DNA from: Roseobacter insulae
GTDB lineage: Bacteria > Pseudomonadota > Alphaproteobacteria > Rhodobacterales > Rhodobacteraceae
DNA length: 64,000 nt
Reading direction: 5' to 3'
NCBI RefSeq assembly: GCF_019375555.1
Contig: NZ_JAHXDN010000002.1
Coordinates: 558,001 to 622,000, forward strand
A program made the position numbers and the translations under genes. The notes beneath the pieces were generated by a model, which had not been told where the DNA came from, did no database searches, and saw only the letters and a program-made list of their open reading frames with translations. Shown here in pieces: positions 55,731-62,819 of the stretch (within the stretch, counting starts at the first letter, position 1; each line of letters starts with the position of its first letter).

Positions 55731-56758
55731 GCGTAGATCCTCTTGTGGCGGGCGCCCAGCGACGTCAGAATTTCGTAGCCTATGGTATCGGCAAATCCGG
55801 CGACAGTGTCCACCGATTGATGCGGCCCGATCAGTTCAAGCTGTTCGGGTTCCTGCGCCAGCCCGGTCACGTCCACGCCGATCATGTCCATAGAGATGCG
55901 GCCGATCACCGGCACCGCGGAACTGCCGGTGTGCAGATGCGCCCTGGGGCCCATCGCGCGGATGATACCATCGGCGTATCCTGCAGAGATCGTCGCGACG
56001 CGCGAGGGACCGCGCGCCACCCATGCATTGGCGTATCCCACGGTTTCACCGACCGCGACATCGCGGATCTGGATGACCGGAATGTCGAGCGACACGACGG
56101 GGCGCGCATCCACGTAAGGCAGCCCGCCGTAAAGGCCGATGCCCGGGCGCACCATGTCGAAATGGTAGTCGGGCCCCAGCAGCGTGCCACCGGTGGCCGC
56201 CAGCGAGCGGGGAACTTTCAGCCCGTCCGTCATCTGGCGAAAAACCTGAAGCTGGCGCGCGTTCATCGCGTGATCCGGGGCGTCGGCGCAGGCGAGATGC
56301 GACATGATCAGCGTCGGGCGCTGGTCCAGTGCGACCTCGCGCAGGGCGGTCCACTCAGCCTCTTCCATCCCCAGTCGGTTCATGCCGGTATCCAGTTGCA
56401 CGCCAAAGGGGTGACCGGGCAACGCCTCCACATGGCGCAGCATCTGGTCGATGGAATTCAGCATCGGGGTCAGTCTGGCGTCGCGGATCAGCCCGGTGTC
56501 ACCCGCCATATGCCCGGAGAACACGCTGATCTGAGGGCCCTTGCCCAGAATCCGGCGCAGTGCGACGCCTTCTTCGGCCACCGCCACGAAGAACGACCGC
56601 GCGCCGGCACGCGCCAGCGCCTTGGCGACCGGCGCCAGCCCCAGCCCGTAAGCATCCGCCTTGACGACGGCACCCGCCTTGCCCTGCGCCAGCGCATTCA
56701 GGCTGCGCCAGTTGTTGCACAGAGCCGAAAGATCAATTCGTAGGGTCGCGGTCGCCAT
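55727..56758 (-). CDS. alr: Alanine racemase
   Basis: 343 aa PLP enzyme that makes D-alanine for peptidoglycan. The PLP lysine is in [13 protein letters not shown] (about residue 35), the second catalytic tyrosine region is in the C-terminal [23 protein letters not shown] with [13 protein letters not shown]. The frame is open to 56827 but ATG 56758 ([13 protein letters not shown]) gives the normal N-terminus. Confidence 0.94.
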   Translation of the reverse strand: MATATLRIDLSALCNNWRSLNALAQGKAGAVVKADAYGLGLAPVAKALARAGARSFFVAVAEEGVALRRILGKGPQISVFSGHMAGDTGLIRDARLTPMLNSIDQMLRHVEALPGHPFGVQLDTGMNRLGMEEAEWTALREVALDQRPTLIMSHLACADAPDHAMNARQLQVFRQMTDGLKVPRSLAATGGTLLGPDYHFDMVRPGIGLYGGLPYVDARPVVSLDIPVIQIRDVAVGETVGYANAWVARGPSRVATISAGYADGIIRAMGPRAHLHTGSSAVPVIGRISMDMIGVDVTGLAQEPEQLELIGPHQSVDTVAGFADTIGYEILTSLGARHKRIYA

Positions 56759-56830
56759 GCGCCGGGTTTTGACAGGGATGTGCCGAGCGTCAAGTGGAAA
56801 ATGGGGTGCGGGCCGGGATCGGCACATGCG

Positions 56831-57631
56831 TCAGGGGATGTCGAAATACGCGCGATTCTGTTCCCACATCTTTTCGCCGATCAGGCAGTCGTAGGGGATG
56901 TCGGGCTGGAACTGCACGGGGACATGCACGGGGACAATCGGCGCCGGCGTCTGCGCGATCTCCAGCACGAGTTTGCGTTTCACGGCGGCGGCGAACTGGT
57001 CCCATGCCAGAACCGGGATGACGAAGGCCCCCGGGCCGCCGATCACGCAGCGCCGGTAATACTCGTCGAGATCGGGAATACCCCAGATCTCGCTCAGCTG
57101 ATCCTGCGTCATCAGCGGCAGGCCATTGATCACGAACCCCTTGTCCAGCGCCGCGTCGCGGGCCCGTTCCACCGGGCGGCCCTGATTGTTGGGGCCATCG
57201 CCCGACACATCGATCACCCGGCGCAGCCCGGTGAACCCATTGCCGTCAAAATCGCCCGCCGCATAGTGCAGCGCGCCCGAGATCGAGGTGCGCCTGAGGC
57301 CCTCGTCGAACCGGGCGGTGATCTTGCGGGCAATGGCGCTGGCATCCTGCGGCGTTTGCAGAAGGGTCCAGGGCACGACCACCCGGTGCGAATATTCGCC
57401 CGCCCATTCGACATAGGTCAGGGCGACGCGCCCCAGAAGACCGTTTTCGATTGCCGCCATCACCTGCGGGCTGGTCAGCGCCTCGGCATAGCCGCGCCGC
57501 TGGATTTCCAGCTCGGCGGGCGACATCGAGCGCGAGACATCCACCGCGAGAAACAATTCCACATCAACCTCCATGTCCCGGGCGGTCAGGATACCGGGCA
57601 GGATCAGGAAGAGGGCAAGCAGATAGCGCAT
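56831..57631 (-). CDS. DUF1194 family exported vWA-like protein
   Basis: 266 aa. Signal peptide MRYLLALFLILPGILTA, then VDVELFLAVDVSRSMSPAELEIQRRGYAEAL, a MIDAS-like DxSxS metal-binding motif, and RVIDVSGDGPNNQGRPV. The DUF1194 family has a von Willebrand A-like fold; its role is unknown. Start at 57631 is chosen for the signal peptide; the frame is open to 57667. Confidence 0.85.
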   Translation of the reverse strand: MRYLLALFLILPGILTARDMEVDVELFLAVDVSRSMSPAELEIQRRGYAEALTSPQVMAAIENGLLGRVALTYVEWAGEYSHRVVVPWTLLQTPQDASAIARKITARFDEGLRRTSISGALHYAAGDFDGNGFTGLRRVIDVSGDGPNNQGRPVERARDAALDKGFVINGLPLMTQDQLSEIWGIPDLDEYYRRCVIGGPGAFVIPVLAWDQFAAAVKRKLVLEIAQTPAPIVPVHVPVQFQPDIPYDCLIGEKMWEQNRAYFDIP

Positions 57632-57713
57632 GGTGACATTGCGCCAGAGAAAGCCGGGCCTGTCCAATCACAAATGGGTGGCACATCCGCGCGGCAGGGC
57701 AGACACGGCGGCC

Positions 57714-58169
57714 CTATCGCCGTGACCCGGGGTCGAGCGCGCAGACCGCGACGTCCTCGACCCTGAGGGCGCCTTGTGCTGCGTAAAACCTGCGGGCGCT
57801 GTCATTCCGCTCCCACAGCTCAAAATAAATCTTCTGCGCGCCGGTCCGGCGCGCGTGTTCGCGCACGCCTTCCAGCAGCCGCTTGCCGATGCCCTTGCCG
57901 CGCATGTCGGCGTCCACGACGAGGTCGGACAAAAAGATGCTTGGGCAGGCTGTGTGGACGTCGAAACGCCTGCCGAACGCGGCAAATCCCACAAGCCGGC
58001 CCGCGTCTTCGACCACGAGCATCGCGCAGGACGGCGACTCTCCGAACAGCTCATCAAGAAACTGCGGGGCCGGGAAGTCGGGCGGCGGATCATCGACATG
58101 CAGGGCCAGTTGCCTCGCCAAGGCCAGGATCTGCGCATGGTCTTTTTTTTCAACGTCGCGCAGATGCAT
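57714..58169 (-). CDS. GNAT family N-acetyltransferase
   Basis: 151 aa. HLRDVEKKDHAQILALARQLA at the N-terminus, the acetyl-CoA loop LSDLVVDADMRGKGIGKRLLEGV (about residues 82-104) and ELWERNDSARRFYAAQGA near the C-terminus. Substrate unknown. ATG 58169 with GGAGGACGG upstream is preferred over GTG one codon earlier. Confidence 0.88.
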   Translation of the reverse strand: MHLRDVEKKDHAQILALARQLALHVDDPPPDFPAPQFLDELFGESPSCAMLVVEDAGRLVGFAAFGRRFDVHTACPSIFLSDLVVDADMRGKGIGKRLLEGVREHARRTGAQKIYFELWERNDSARRFYAAQGALRVEDVAVCALDPGSRR

Positions 58170-58261
58170 CACCGTCCTCCATCATGTCATCGGTCCTGTG
58201 CCGGGCGCATCGGTCAGGCTGCGCCCCGGGGCGGGCTGCACGCGTTGCAGGCCGTGGTGAG

Positions 58262-58945
58262 TCACGCTGCCGGATTTCCTTGCTGGGCATGCGCCATTTT
58301 CGCCGAGAGATGTGACTGCCGGTTCAGCAGGAATGTCCAGAGCATTTCGGGGTATTTCTCTGACACCGCATCCCGGATGGATGGCCGTTCCGTCAAAGCC
58401 CTGCGCCAAGCCTGCACCCTGGGCCGACCGGTGAGAAAGCCGAAATCGTCAATCCGCTCGATCGTGTCAAAATAGCGAAAAACCGGCCCAAACACCGCAT
58501 CGACGAGGGAGAACCGGCCCCCGGCGAAATAGGGACCGCCGTTCAGATGGTCTTCCAGCACGGAGAATTTGGCCGTGAGAGAGGCAACCTTGGCGGCGAA
58601 GACATGTGCATCCGGCGCGGCGTAGAACCCGGCGATATCGGTCAGTGTTGCCGACCCGAATTCGATCCAGCCGCGATGCTGCGCGCGGGCAACGGGGTCT
58701 TGGGGGTGCAGCGGCGCGGGCTGGGTCTCTTCGAGGAATTCCAGGATGGCGGAGGATTCGAAAATCGCCTGATCCCCGGCACGGAGGACCGGCGTCTTGC
58801 CCAGCGGAGAAATCTTGCGAAACCAGTCGGGCTTGTTCGCAAGGTCGATTGTGGTCCGGTTGAACGGGACGTTCTTTTCGGTCAGCGAGATGGCAACGCG
58901 TTGAACATAGGGGCAAAGCGCATGGCTGATCAGGTGAAGTGTCAT
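58262..58945 (-). CDS. Glutathione S-transferase family protein, MarR-linked
   Basis: 227 aa. Thioredoxin-like N-terminal domain SHALCPYVQRVAISLTEKNVPF, PLGKTPVL with the cis-proline and ESSAILEFLEE, followed by a helical C-terminal domain. The CPYV motif is of the omega/beta-type GST with a catalytic cysteine. Divergent from a MarR regulator with two matching operator boxes between them, so it is probably induced by an electrophile or phenolic ligand. Confidence 0.9.
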   Translation of the reverse strand: MTLHLISHALCPYVQRVAISLTEKNVPFNRTTIDLANKPDWFRKISPLGKTPVLRAGDQAIFESSAILEFLEETQPAPLHPQDPVARAQHRGWIEFGSATLTDIAGFYAAPDAHVFAAKVASLTAKFSVLEDHLNGGPYFAGGRFSLVDAVFGPVFRYFDTIERIDDFGFLTGRPRVQAWRRALTERPSIRDAVSEKYPEMLWTFLLNRQSHLSAKMAHAQQGNPAA

Positions 58946-58963
58946 GGGGGGTACCTCTGGTAG

Positions 58964-58975
58964 ATGCAGTTGCAT
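58964..58975 (-). promoter_or_regulatory. MarR box 1 at the GST promoter
   Basis: ATGCA-GT-TGCAT, a perfect 5-bp inverted repeat. On the minus strand TTGACA (59005-59000) and ATATAA (58981-58976) give an 18-bp-spaced promoter, so this box lies just downstream of the -10, at the transcription start of the GST gene. Confidence 0.6.
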
Positions 58976-59005
58976 TTATATGGGCGCGAATGGGCGGGTT
59001 GTCAA
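58976..59005 (-). promoter_or_regulatory. Promoter of the GST gene
   Basis: TTGACA (minus strand, 59005-59000) is a perfect -35 and ATATAA (58981-58976) a good -10 with an 18-bp spacer. It lies between the two ATGCA-N2-TGCAT boxes, with transcript start at about 58970, inside box 1. Confidence 0.6.
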
Positions 59006-59007
59006 TG

Positions 59008-59035
59008 TTGATGCATGTGCATCTTTCTGTATACT
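59008..59035 (+). promoter_or_regulatory. Promoter of the marR gene
   Basis: TTGATG at 59008-59013 and TATACT at 59030-59035 are separated by 16 bp. Transcription would start near 59042, one base before the ATG at 59043, so the mRNA could be leaderless. The -35 end is covered by MarR box 2, which suggests autorepression. Confidence 0.5.
59011..59022 (+). promoter_or_regulatory. MarR box 2 at the marR promoter
   Basis: ATGCA-TG-TGCAT, extended by flanking G and C to a 6-bp arm. It overlaps the -35 end of a plus-strand promoter (TTGATG 59008-59013, TATACT 59030-59035, 16-bp spacer). Its centre is 47 bp from that of box 1. Confidence 0.6.
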
Positions 59036-59042
59036 GCGCCGC

Positions 59043-59480
59043 ATGACAGAACCGAAACCTGAAACCGTCGCCGCATGGACCTCGCTGGTAACTGCCGGCC
59101 GGGTTGTGCTGGACCACATCGAGAGCGCGCTCAAACAGGCCGGGTTGCCGCGCCTTGACTGGTATGATGCGTTGCTGGAAATCGAGCGGGCGGGCGACGA
59201 GGGCATCCGGCCCTTCGAGTTGAAAGACCGGCTTTTGCTGCCGCAATACGGCATGTCCCGGCTCTTGGAACGGATGGCAAAGGCGGGGCTTTTGGCGCGA
59301 GAAGGTGTCGCGGGTGATCGCCGGGGGCAGATCGTCAGGCTGACGCAAAAGGGCCGGCAGGTCCGGCGCGAGATGTGGCCGGTCTATGCCGCGGCGATGA
59401 TGCGCCGCGTCGAGCACCGGCTGACGCAGGAGGAGGTTGTGGAGCTGACGCGCCTGCTCAGGAAACTGTCCCGGAGCTGA
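59043..59480 (+). CDS. MarR family transcriptional regulator
   Basis: 145 aa winged-helix protein: LPRLDWYDALLEIERAGDEGIRPFELKDRLLLPQYGMSRLLERMAKAGLLAREGVAGDRRGQIVRLTQKGR. The recognition helix and the DRRG wing are typical. The ATG at 59043 begins homology and is only 7 nt from the -10 box, so the mRNA may be leaderless; the frame is open upstream to 58944, but this would run through the operator region. Probably represses itself and the divergent GST gene. Confidence 0.9.
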   Translation: MTEPKPETVAAWTSLVTAGRVVLDHIESALKQAGLPRLDWYDALLEIERAGDEGIRPFELKDRLLLPQYGMSRLLERMAKAGLLAREGVAGDRRGQIVRLTQKGRQVRREMWPVYAAAMMRRVEHRLTQEEVVELTRLLRKLSRS

Positions 59481-59527
59481 CGCCGGTCGGGGCAGCAGGC
59501 GCGGCTCAGGTCATGGTGTCCCGGGGT

Positions 59528-59555
59528 GCGCCGCGATAACAGGACCCCGCGGCGC
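59528..59555. terminator. Candidate bidirectional terminator
   Basis: GCGCCGCG (59528-59535), 12 nt loop, CGCGGCGC (59548-59555): a perfect 8-bp stem between the convergent marR and dctQ-type genes. No T-run. Confidence 0.5.
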
Positions 59556-59575
59556 TGATGCCGGTCCCGCGGGGG

Positions 59576-60154
59576 TCACCTGTCCGCCGGATTGTCAAGA
59601 TCACCGGGGTGTCCGTCTGGCCGGTAAGTGCCCGCCTGCCAGCGCAGGCTGTCCTCGGCGATGGAGGCGAGCGCCGCAAGGCTGACCAGCACGCCCGAGA
59701 TCGGCACAATCGAGACCGCGTATTTCTTGGGCATGTAATTGGGCTTGAACACGAGGCGGCCGTCTTCCCAGGCGAAATACCACATCTCCCAGTATTTCCC
59801 GCCCATGGTGGCCACGGCTTCCAGACCGTAGATGATCATCACCACGCCCAGCCCGCAGATCACCAGCGACCAGAATTGCTGAATGGCGAAAGACGCCTTG
59901 AGCGGCAGGTAGGAATACACCAGGTCAAGGGCTATGTGATCCTTGTCGCGCACGGTCAGCGCCAGTGCGAAAAAGACCAGCCAGATGTTGCTGAGAACGG
60001 TCAGCAGATCCCCCCAGACCGGCGGATTTTCGAAGACGTAGCGCATGACCACGGAATAGACCGTAAAGGCCACCATCATCAGAAGAAGGACCGCGCAAAA
60101 GGCGGTCAGCGTCTTGCGCACGGCGGTATCGAAAACTCTGAGTGCGGCTAACAC
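59576..60154 (-). CDS. TRAP transporter small permease (DctQ family)
   Basis: 192 aa, four membrane helices. RVFDTAVRKTLTAFCAVLLLMMVAFTVYSVVMRYVF and VWGDLLTVLSNIWLVFFALALTVRDKDHIALDLVY are typical of the small TRAP subunit. GTG start at 60154 with GGAAGG upstream. The extra C-terminal segment (about 130-192) is longer than usual in DctQ. It follows the large permease gene here, unlike the usual P-Q-M order. Confidence 0.88.
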   Translation of the reverse strand: MLAALRVFDTAVRKTLTAFCAVLLLMMVAFTVYSVVMRYVFENPPVWGDLLTVLSNIWLVFFALALTVRDKDHIALDLVYSYLPLKASFAIQQFWSLVICGLGVVMIIYGLEAVATMGGKYWEMWYFAWEDGRLVFKPNYMPKKYAVSIVPISGVLVSLAALASIAEDSLRWQAGTYRPDGHPGDLDNPADR

Positions 60155-60209
60155 GTTCGGGGCCTTCCGGCTGGGAGGATGCGTGGCGTATCGGGGCGGG
60201 CGTGGGGCA

Positions 60210-61499
60210 TCAGTTCACAAATCCGAAGAGGCGGGGCAGATACATCGTGATGTCCGGCACGATGATCAGGACGAAGAGCAGGGCAAAGAGCGCCAGAAGA
60301 TAGGGCAGCATCGCAACCGCCACCTTCTCCAGCCGCACCTTGGCGATGGCGCCTGCGGTGAAGAAAGCGACGCCGACCGGTGGGGTGACCGAGCCGATCA
60401 GGAAACCGACCACCACCACGAGTGCGGCCTGAACGTTCGGGTAACCGGCGGTGACCATCACATCGACCAGCACCGGCCCGGCGACGATGATGTTTGCGGC
60501 GGAATCCATCACCATGCCCAGCAGGCAGATGAACACCACCAGCACCAGCGCGAAGACCAGCGGGTTATACGTGTAGCTGAGCAGCCATTGCTCAAGCTGG
60601 CTGATCGCGCCGAGTGACGTGAGCAGCCAGCTGAACGGGCCGGATGCGGCGATGATGATGAAGACCATTGCGGAGTTGCGAAAGGCGCGGACGAAGGCGC
60701 CCTTGCAATTGTCCCAGGTGATGGTGCGGTAGATGAACAGGCCGACAAACAGCGCGATGGTGGCGGTCAGCGCCCCGGCTTCCACCACCCCGGCGATGCC
60801 GAAGACAACCGACCCGACGAGCACGATGGGGATCAGCAGCGCGAAGGATGATTTATAGCCGACGATGGCAAGCGCCTTCAGGCTGAAGCGGTCCTCGCTG
60901 CGCTCAAAATCATGTCGGCGCGCGATGATATAGTTGATCACCATCAGCAGTGCGCCGATCAGCAGACCGGGCAGGATGCCGCCGGCAAACAGGGCACCGA
61001 CCGAAATGCCCCCCGCATTGGCCAGAACGATCATCATGATCGACGGCGGAATGATGCCCCCGATGGTGGAACTGACCGCCGTGATCGCCGCCGCAAAGGC
61101 GGGCGGGTATCCGGCCTTCTTCATCGCGGGCACCATGAGGGAGCCGACGGTCGCCGTGTCGGCCACGACCGAGCCGTTCATGCCTGCAAAGAACATGCTG
61201 ACAAGCACATTGGCCTGCGCCATGCTGCCCCGCATCCGCCCGATCAGGCGCTGGCTCAGCTCCACCAGCCGGTCGGTGATGGTGGCGCTGGTCATCAGCT
61301 CGCCGGTCAGCATGAAGAACGGAATGGCTGTCAGGGGCACCGAGTCGATGGCGCTGAACATCTGGCTGGGGATCAGGATCATCGGCGCCGCATCGGTGAT
61401 CAGGATGTAGACCACGGGGATCAGGATCATCGTGAAGCCAACGGGTGCGCCGAGCATGATCAGCACCACCAGAATGATCAGAAGCAACACACTTTCCAT
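60210..61499 (-). CDS. TRAP transporter large permease (DctM family)
   Basis: 429 aa, about 12 membrane helices. VLIMLGAPVGFTMILIPVVYI, AIPFFMLTGELMTSATITDRL, FFAGMNGSVVADTATVGSLMVPAMKKAGY and VTPPVGVAFFTAGAIAKV are the family hallmarks. It forms the ion-coupled channel with DctQ. ATG 61499. Separated from the dctP-type gene by 104 bp containing a strong hairpin. Confidence 0.94.
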   Translation of the reverse strand: MESVLLLIILVVLIMLGAPVGFTMILIPVVYILITDAAPMILIPSQMFSAIDSVPLTAIPFFMLTGELMTSATITDRLVELSQRLIGRMRGSMAQANVLVSMFFAGMNGSVVADTATVGSLMVPAMKKAGYPPAFAAAITAVSSTIGGIIPPSIMMIVLANAGGISVGALFAGGILPGLLIGALLMVINYIIARRHDFERSEDRFSLKALAIVGYKSSFALLIPIVLVGSVVFGIAGVVEAGALTATIALFVGLFIYRTITWDNCKGAFVRAFRNSAMVFIIIAASGPFSWLLTSLGAISQLEQWLLSYTYNPLVFALVLVVFICLLGMVMDSAANIIVAGPVLVDVMVTAGYPNVQAALVVVVGFLIGSVTPPVGVAFFTAGAIAKVRLEKVAVAMLPYLLALFALLFVLIIVPDITMYLPRLFGFVN

Positions 61500-61551
61500 G
61501 CAGGGCGGTCCTATCGGGTTCCTGATCGCGGGATCGGTTGTTGGATGTGCG

Positions 61552-61580
61552 AGGTGGCGCGAAGTTGCTCCGCGCCACCT
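61552..61580 (-). promoter_or_regulatory. Strong intercistronic hairpin in the TRAP operon
   Basis: AGGTGGCGCG, 9-nt loop, CGCGCCACCT: a perfect 10-bp stem between the substrate-binding-protein gene and the large permease gene. No T-run on the minus strand. In such operons a hairpin of this kind protects the upstream mRNA and lowers permease expression. Confidence 0.55.
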
Positions 61581-61603
61581 TCTGTCTGACGGGGTGTCAG
61601 CGC

Positions 61604-62644
61604 CTAGAGCGCGCCGGCGTCTTCAAGCTGGGCGATGAATCCTGTCATGCCCTGTTCTTCCAGAACGCGGCGGGCCGTGGCCGGATCAAAGCTGCCCTTG
61701 GCGTTCAGCCAGGCGTCAATGGCCCCGGCGCGCCACTGCGTCATTTCCGCTTCTGTCGGGACATACCACTCGTTGATCGAGGCCTTGATCTCGGCTTCCC
61801 CGGCTTCGACCCAGGCGCGGTCAAGCTCCTGCACCTTCTGACCAAAGGCTGTCGCCGCGGTATGCAGCCACGCCTTTTCCTGATCGCTCAGCGCGTCGTA
61901 CTGGCGTTTGTCAATCGACAGCTGGTTGCCCGACCAGGATCCGCCGATTTCGGTGAAATACTTCGCCACCTCATGCAACTTGGCGACATGCTGCCACGGT
62001 GTGGCCACATATTGCCCGGAGACGACACCGGTCTGCAGACCCTGATACAGCTGCGACCAGTCATAGGGCACCGGAACCGCGCCCCAGTTCTTCACAAGGG
62101 TGTATTCGATCGGGCTCTTGGTGACCCGCCATTTGATCCCCGCCATATCGGATGGCACATGGACCGGACCATGGGCGTTGCCAAGCTGGCGGAACCCGCC
62201 CGAGGAATAGACAGTCAGGCAGACGTGGCCTGCTTCCTCGGCCGCGATGTCGCATTGCTTCTTGGCCAGCCATTCAGAGGAAATACGGTCCGCGTCCTCG
62301 ATGCTTTTGAAGATATAGGGCAGATCGAAGATGGCGAGCGCGGTGCCGAAATTTCCGAAATTCGCGGTTGAGCTGGTCCAGAGCGCGAGCAGCCCCTGGT
62401 TTGCCTGCTCACCGCAGGATTGTTCACTGCACAGCGACTTTCTGTAGTGCGGCTCGATCTTCAGTTGCCCGCCCGACACCTCTTCCAGCGTCGGGATCAG
62501 GGCCTGATCGATCGCATCCCCGATCGGCATTCCCAAAAAGCCCACGGTTCCCAGTTTCAGCACTTTTTCGGCGGCGGCGGATTGAGCCAGCGTGGCTATC
62601 GCGGTGGCAACGCAGAGGATTTTACCAACGTCCTTCAGTTTCAT
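61604..62644 (-). CDS. TRAP transporter substrate-binding protein (DctP family)
   Basis: 346 aa. Signal peptide MKLKDVGKILCVATAIATLAQSAAA, then VLKLGTVGFLGMPIGDAIDQALIP. FDLPYIFKS and WLAKKQCDIAAEEAGHVCLTVYSSGGFRQLGN are within the DctP fold, with the conserved RVTKSPIEYTLVKNWGAVPVPYDWSQLYQGLQTGVVSGQ that contains the substrate arginine. A Cys pair (SLCSEQSC) is unusual. Start 62644; frame open to 62683. Ligand unknown; the divergent MocR regulator may suggest an amino-acid-like or sulfonate ligand. Confidence 0.92.
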   Translation of the reverse strand: MKLKDVGKILCVATAIATLAQSAAAEKVLKLGTVGFLGMPIGDAIDQALIPTLEEVSGGQLKIEPHYRKSLCSEQSCGEQANQGLLALWTSSTANFGNFGTALAIFDLPYIFKSIEDADRISSEWLAKKQCDIAAEEAGHVCLTVYSSGGFRQLGNAHGPVHVPSDMAGIKWRVTKSPIEYTLVKNWGAVPVPYDWSQLYQGLQTGVVSGQYVATPWQHVAKLHEVAKYFTEIGGSWSGNQLSIDKRQYDALSDQEKAWLHTAATAFGQKVQELDRAWVEAGEAEIKASINEWYVPTEAEMTQWRAGAIDAWLNAKGSFDPATARRVLEEQGMTGFIAQLEDAGAL

Positions 62645-62710
62645 GACTGTGTCTCCCTGTGACATCTCGATATTTGGCCACATCTTTCACGCCGCGCTTT
62701 GCCGAAGAAA

Positions 62711-62741
62711 GGGACAGATGATTTGAATGAAGGGGACAGAT
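62711..62741 (+). promoter_or_regulatory. Direct repeats upstream of the MocR gene
   Basis: GGGACAGAT occurs at 62711-62719 and 62733-62741, start to start 22 bp (two turns of DNA), in the region between the divergent dctP-type and mocR genes. Direct repeats are the usual operator form for MocR proteins. Confidence 0.5.
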
Positions 62742-62819
62742 CGGATTGCACCTGACAGAAGGCCCCCCACCTGACTAAGATTTGGCACGGTCACCACGGC
62801 CAGCGTAACGGAGGGACAG

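Noticed and set aside
57668..58153. 161-codon open frame overlapping the GNAT gene on the same strand
   Set aside because: The other frame has the acetyl-CoA loop, ribosome site and family pattern; this one has none.
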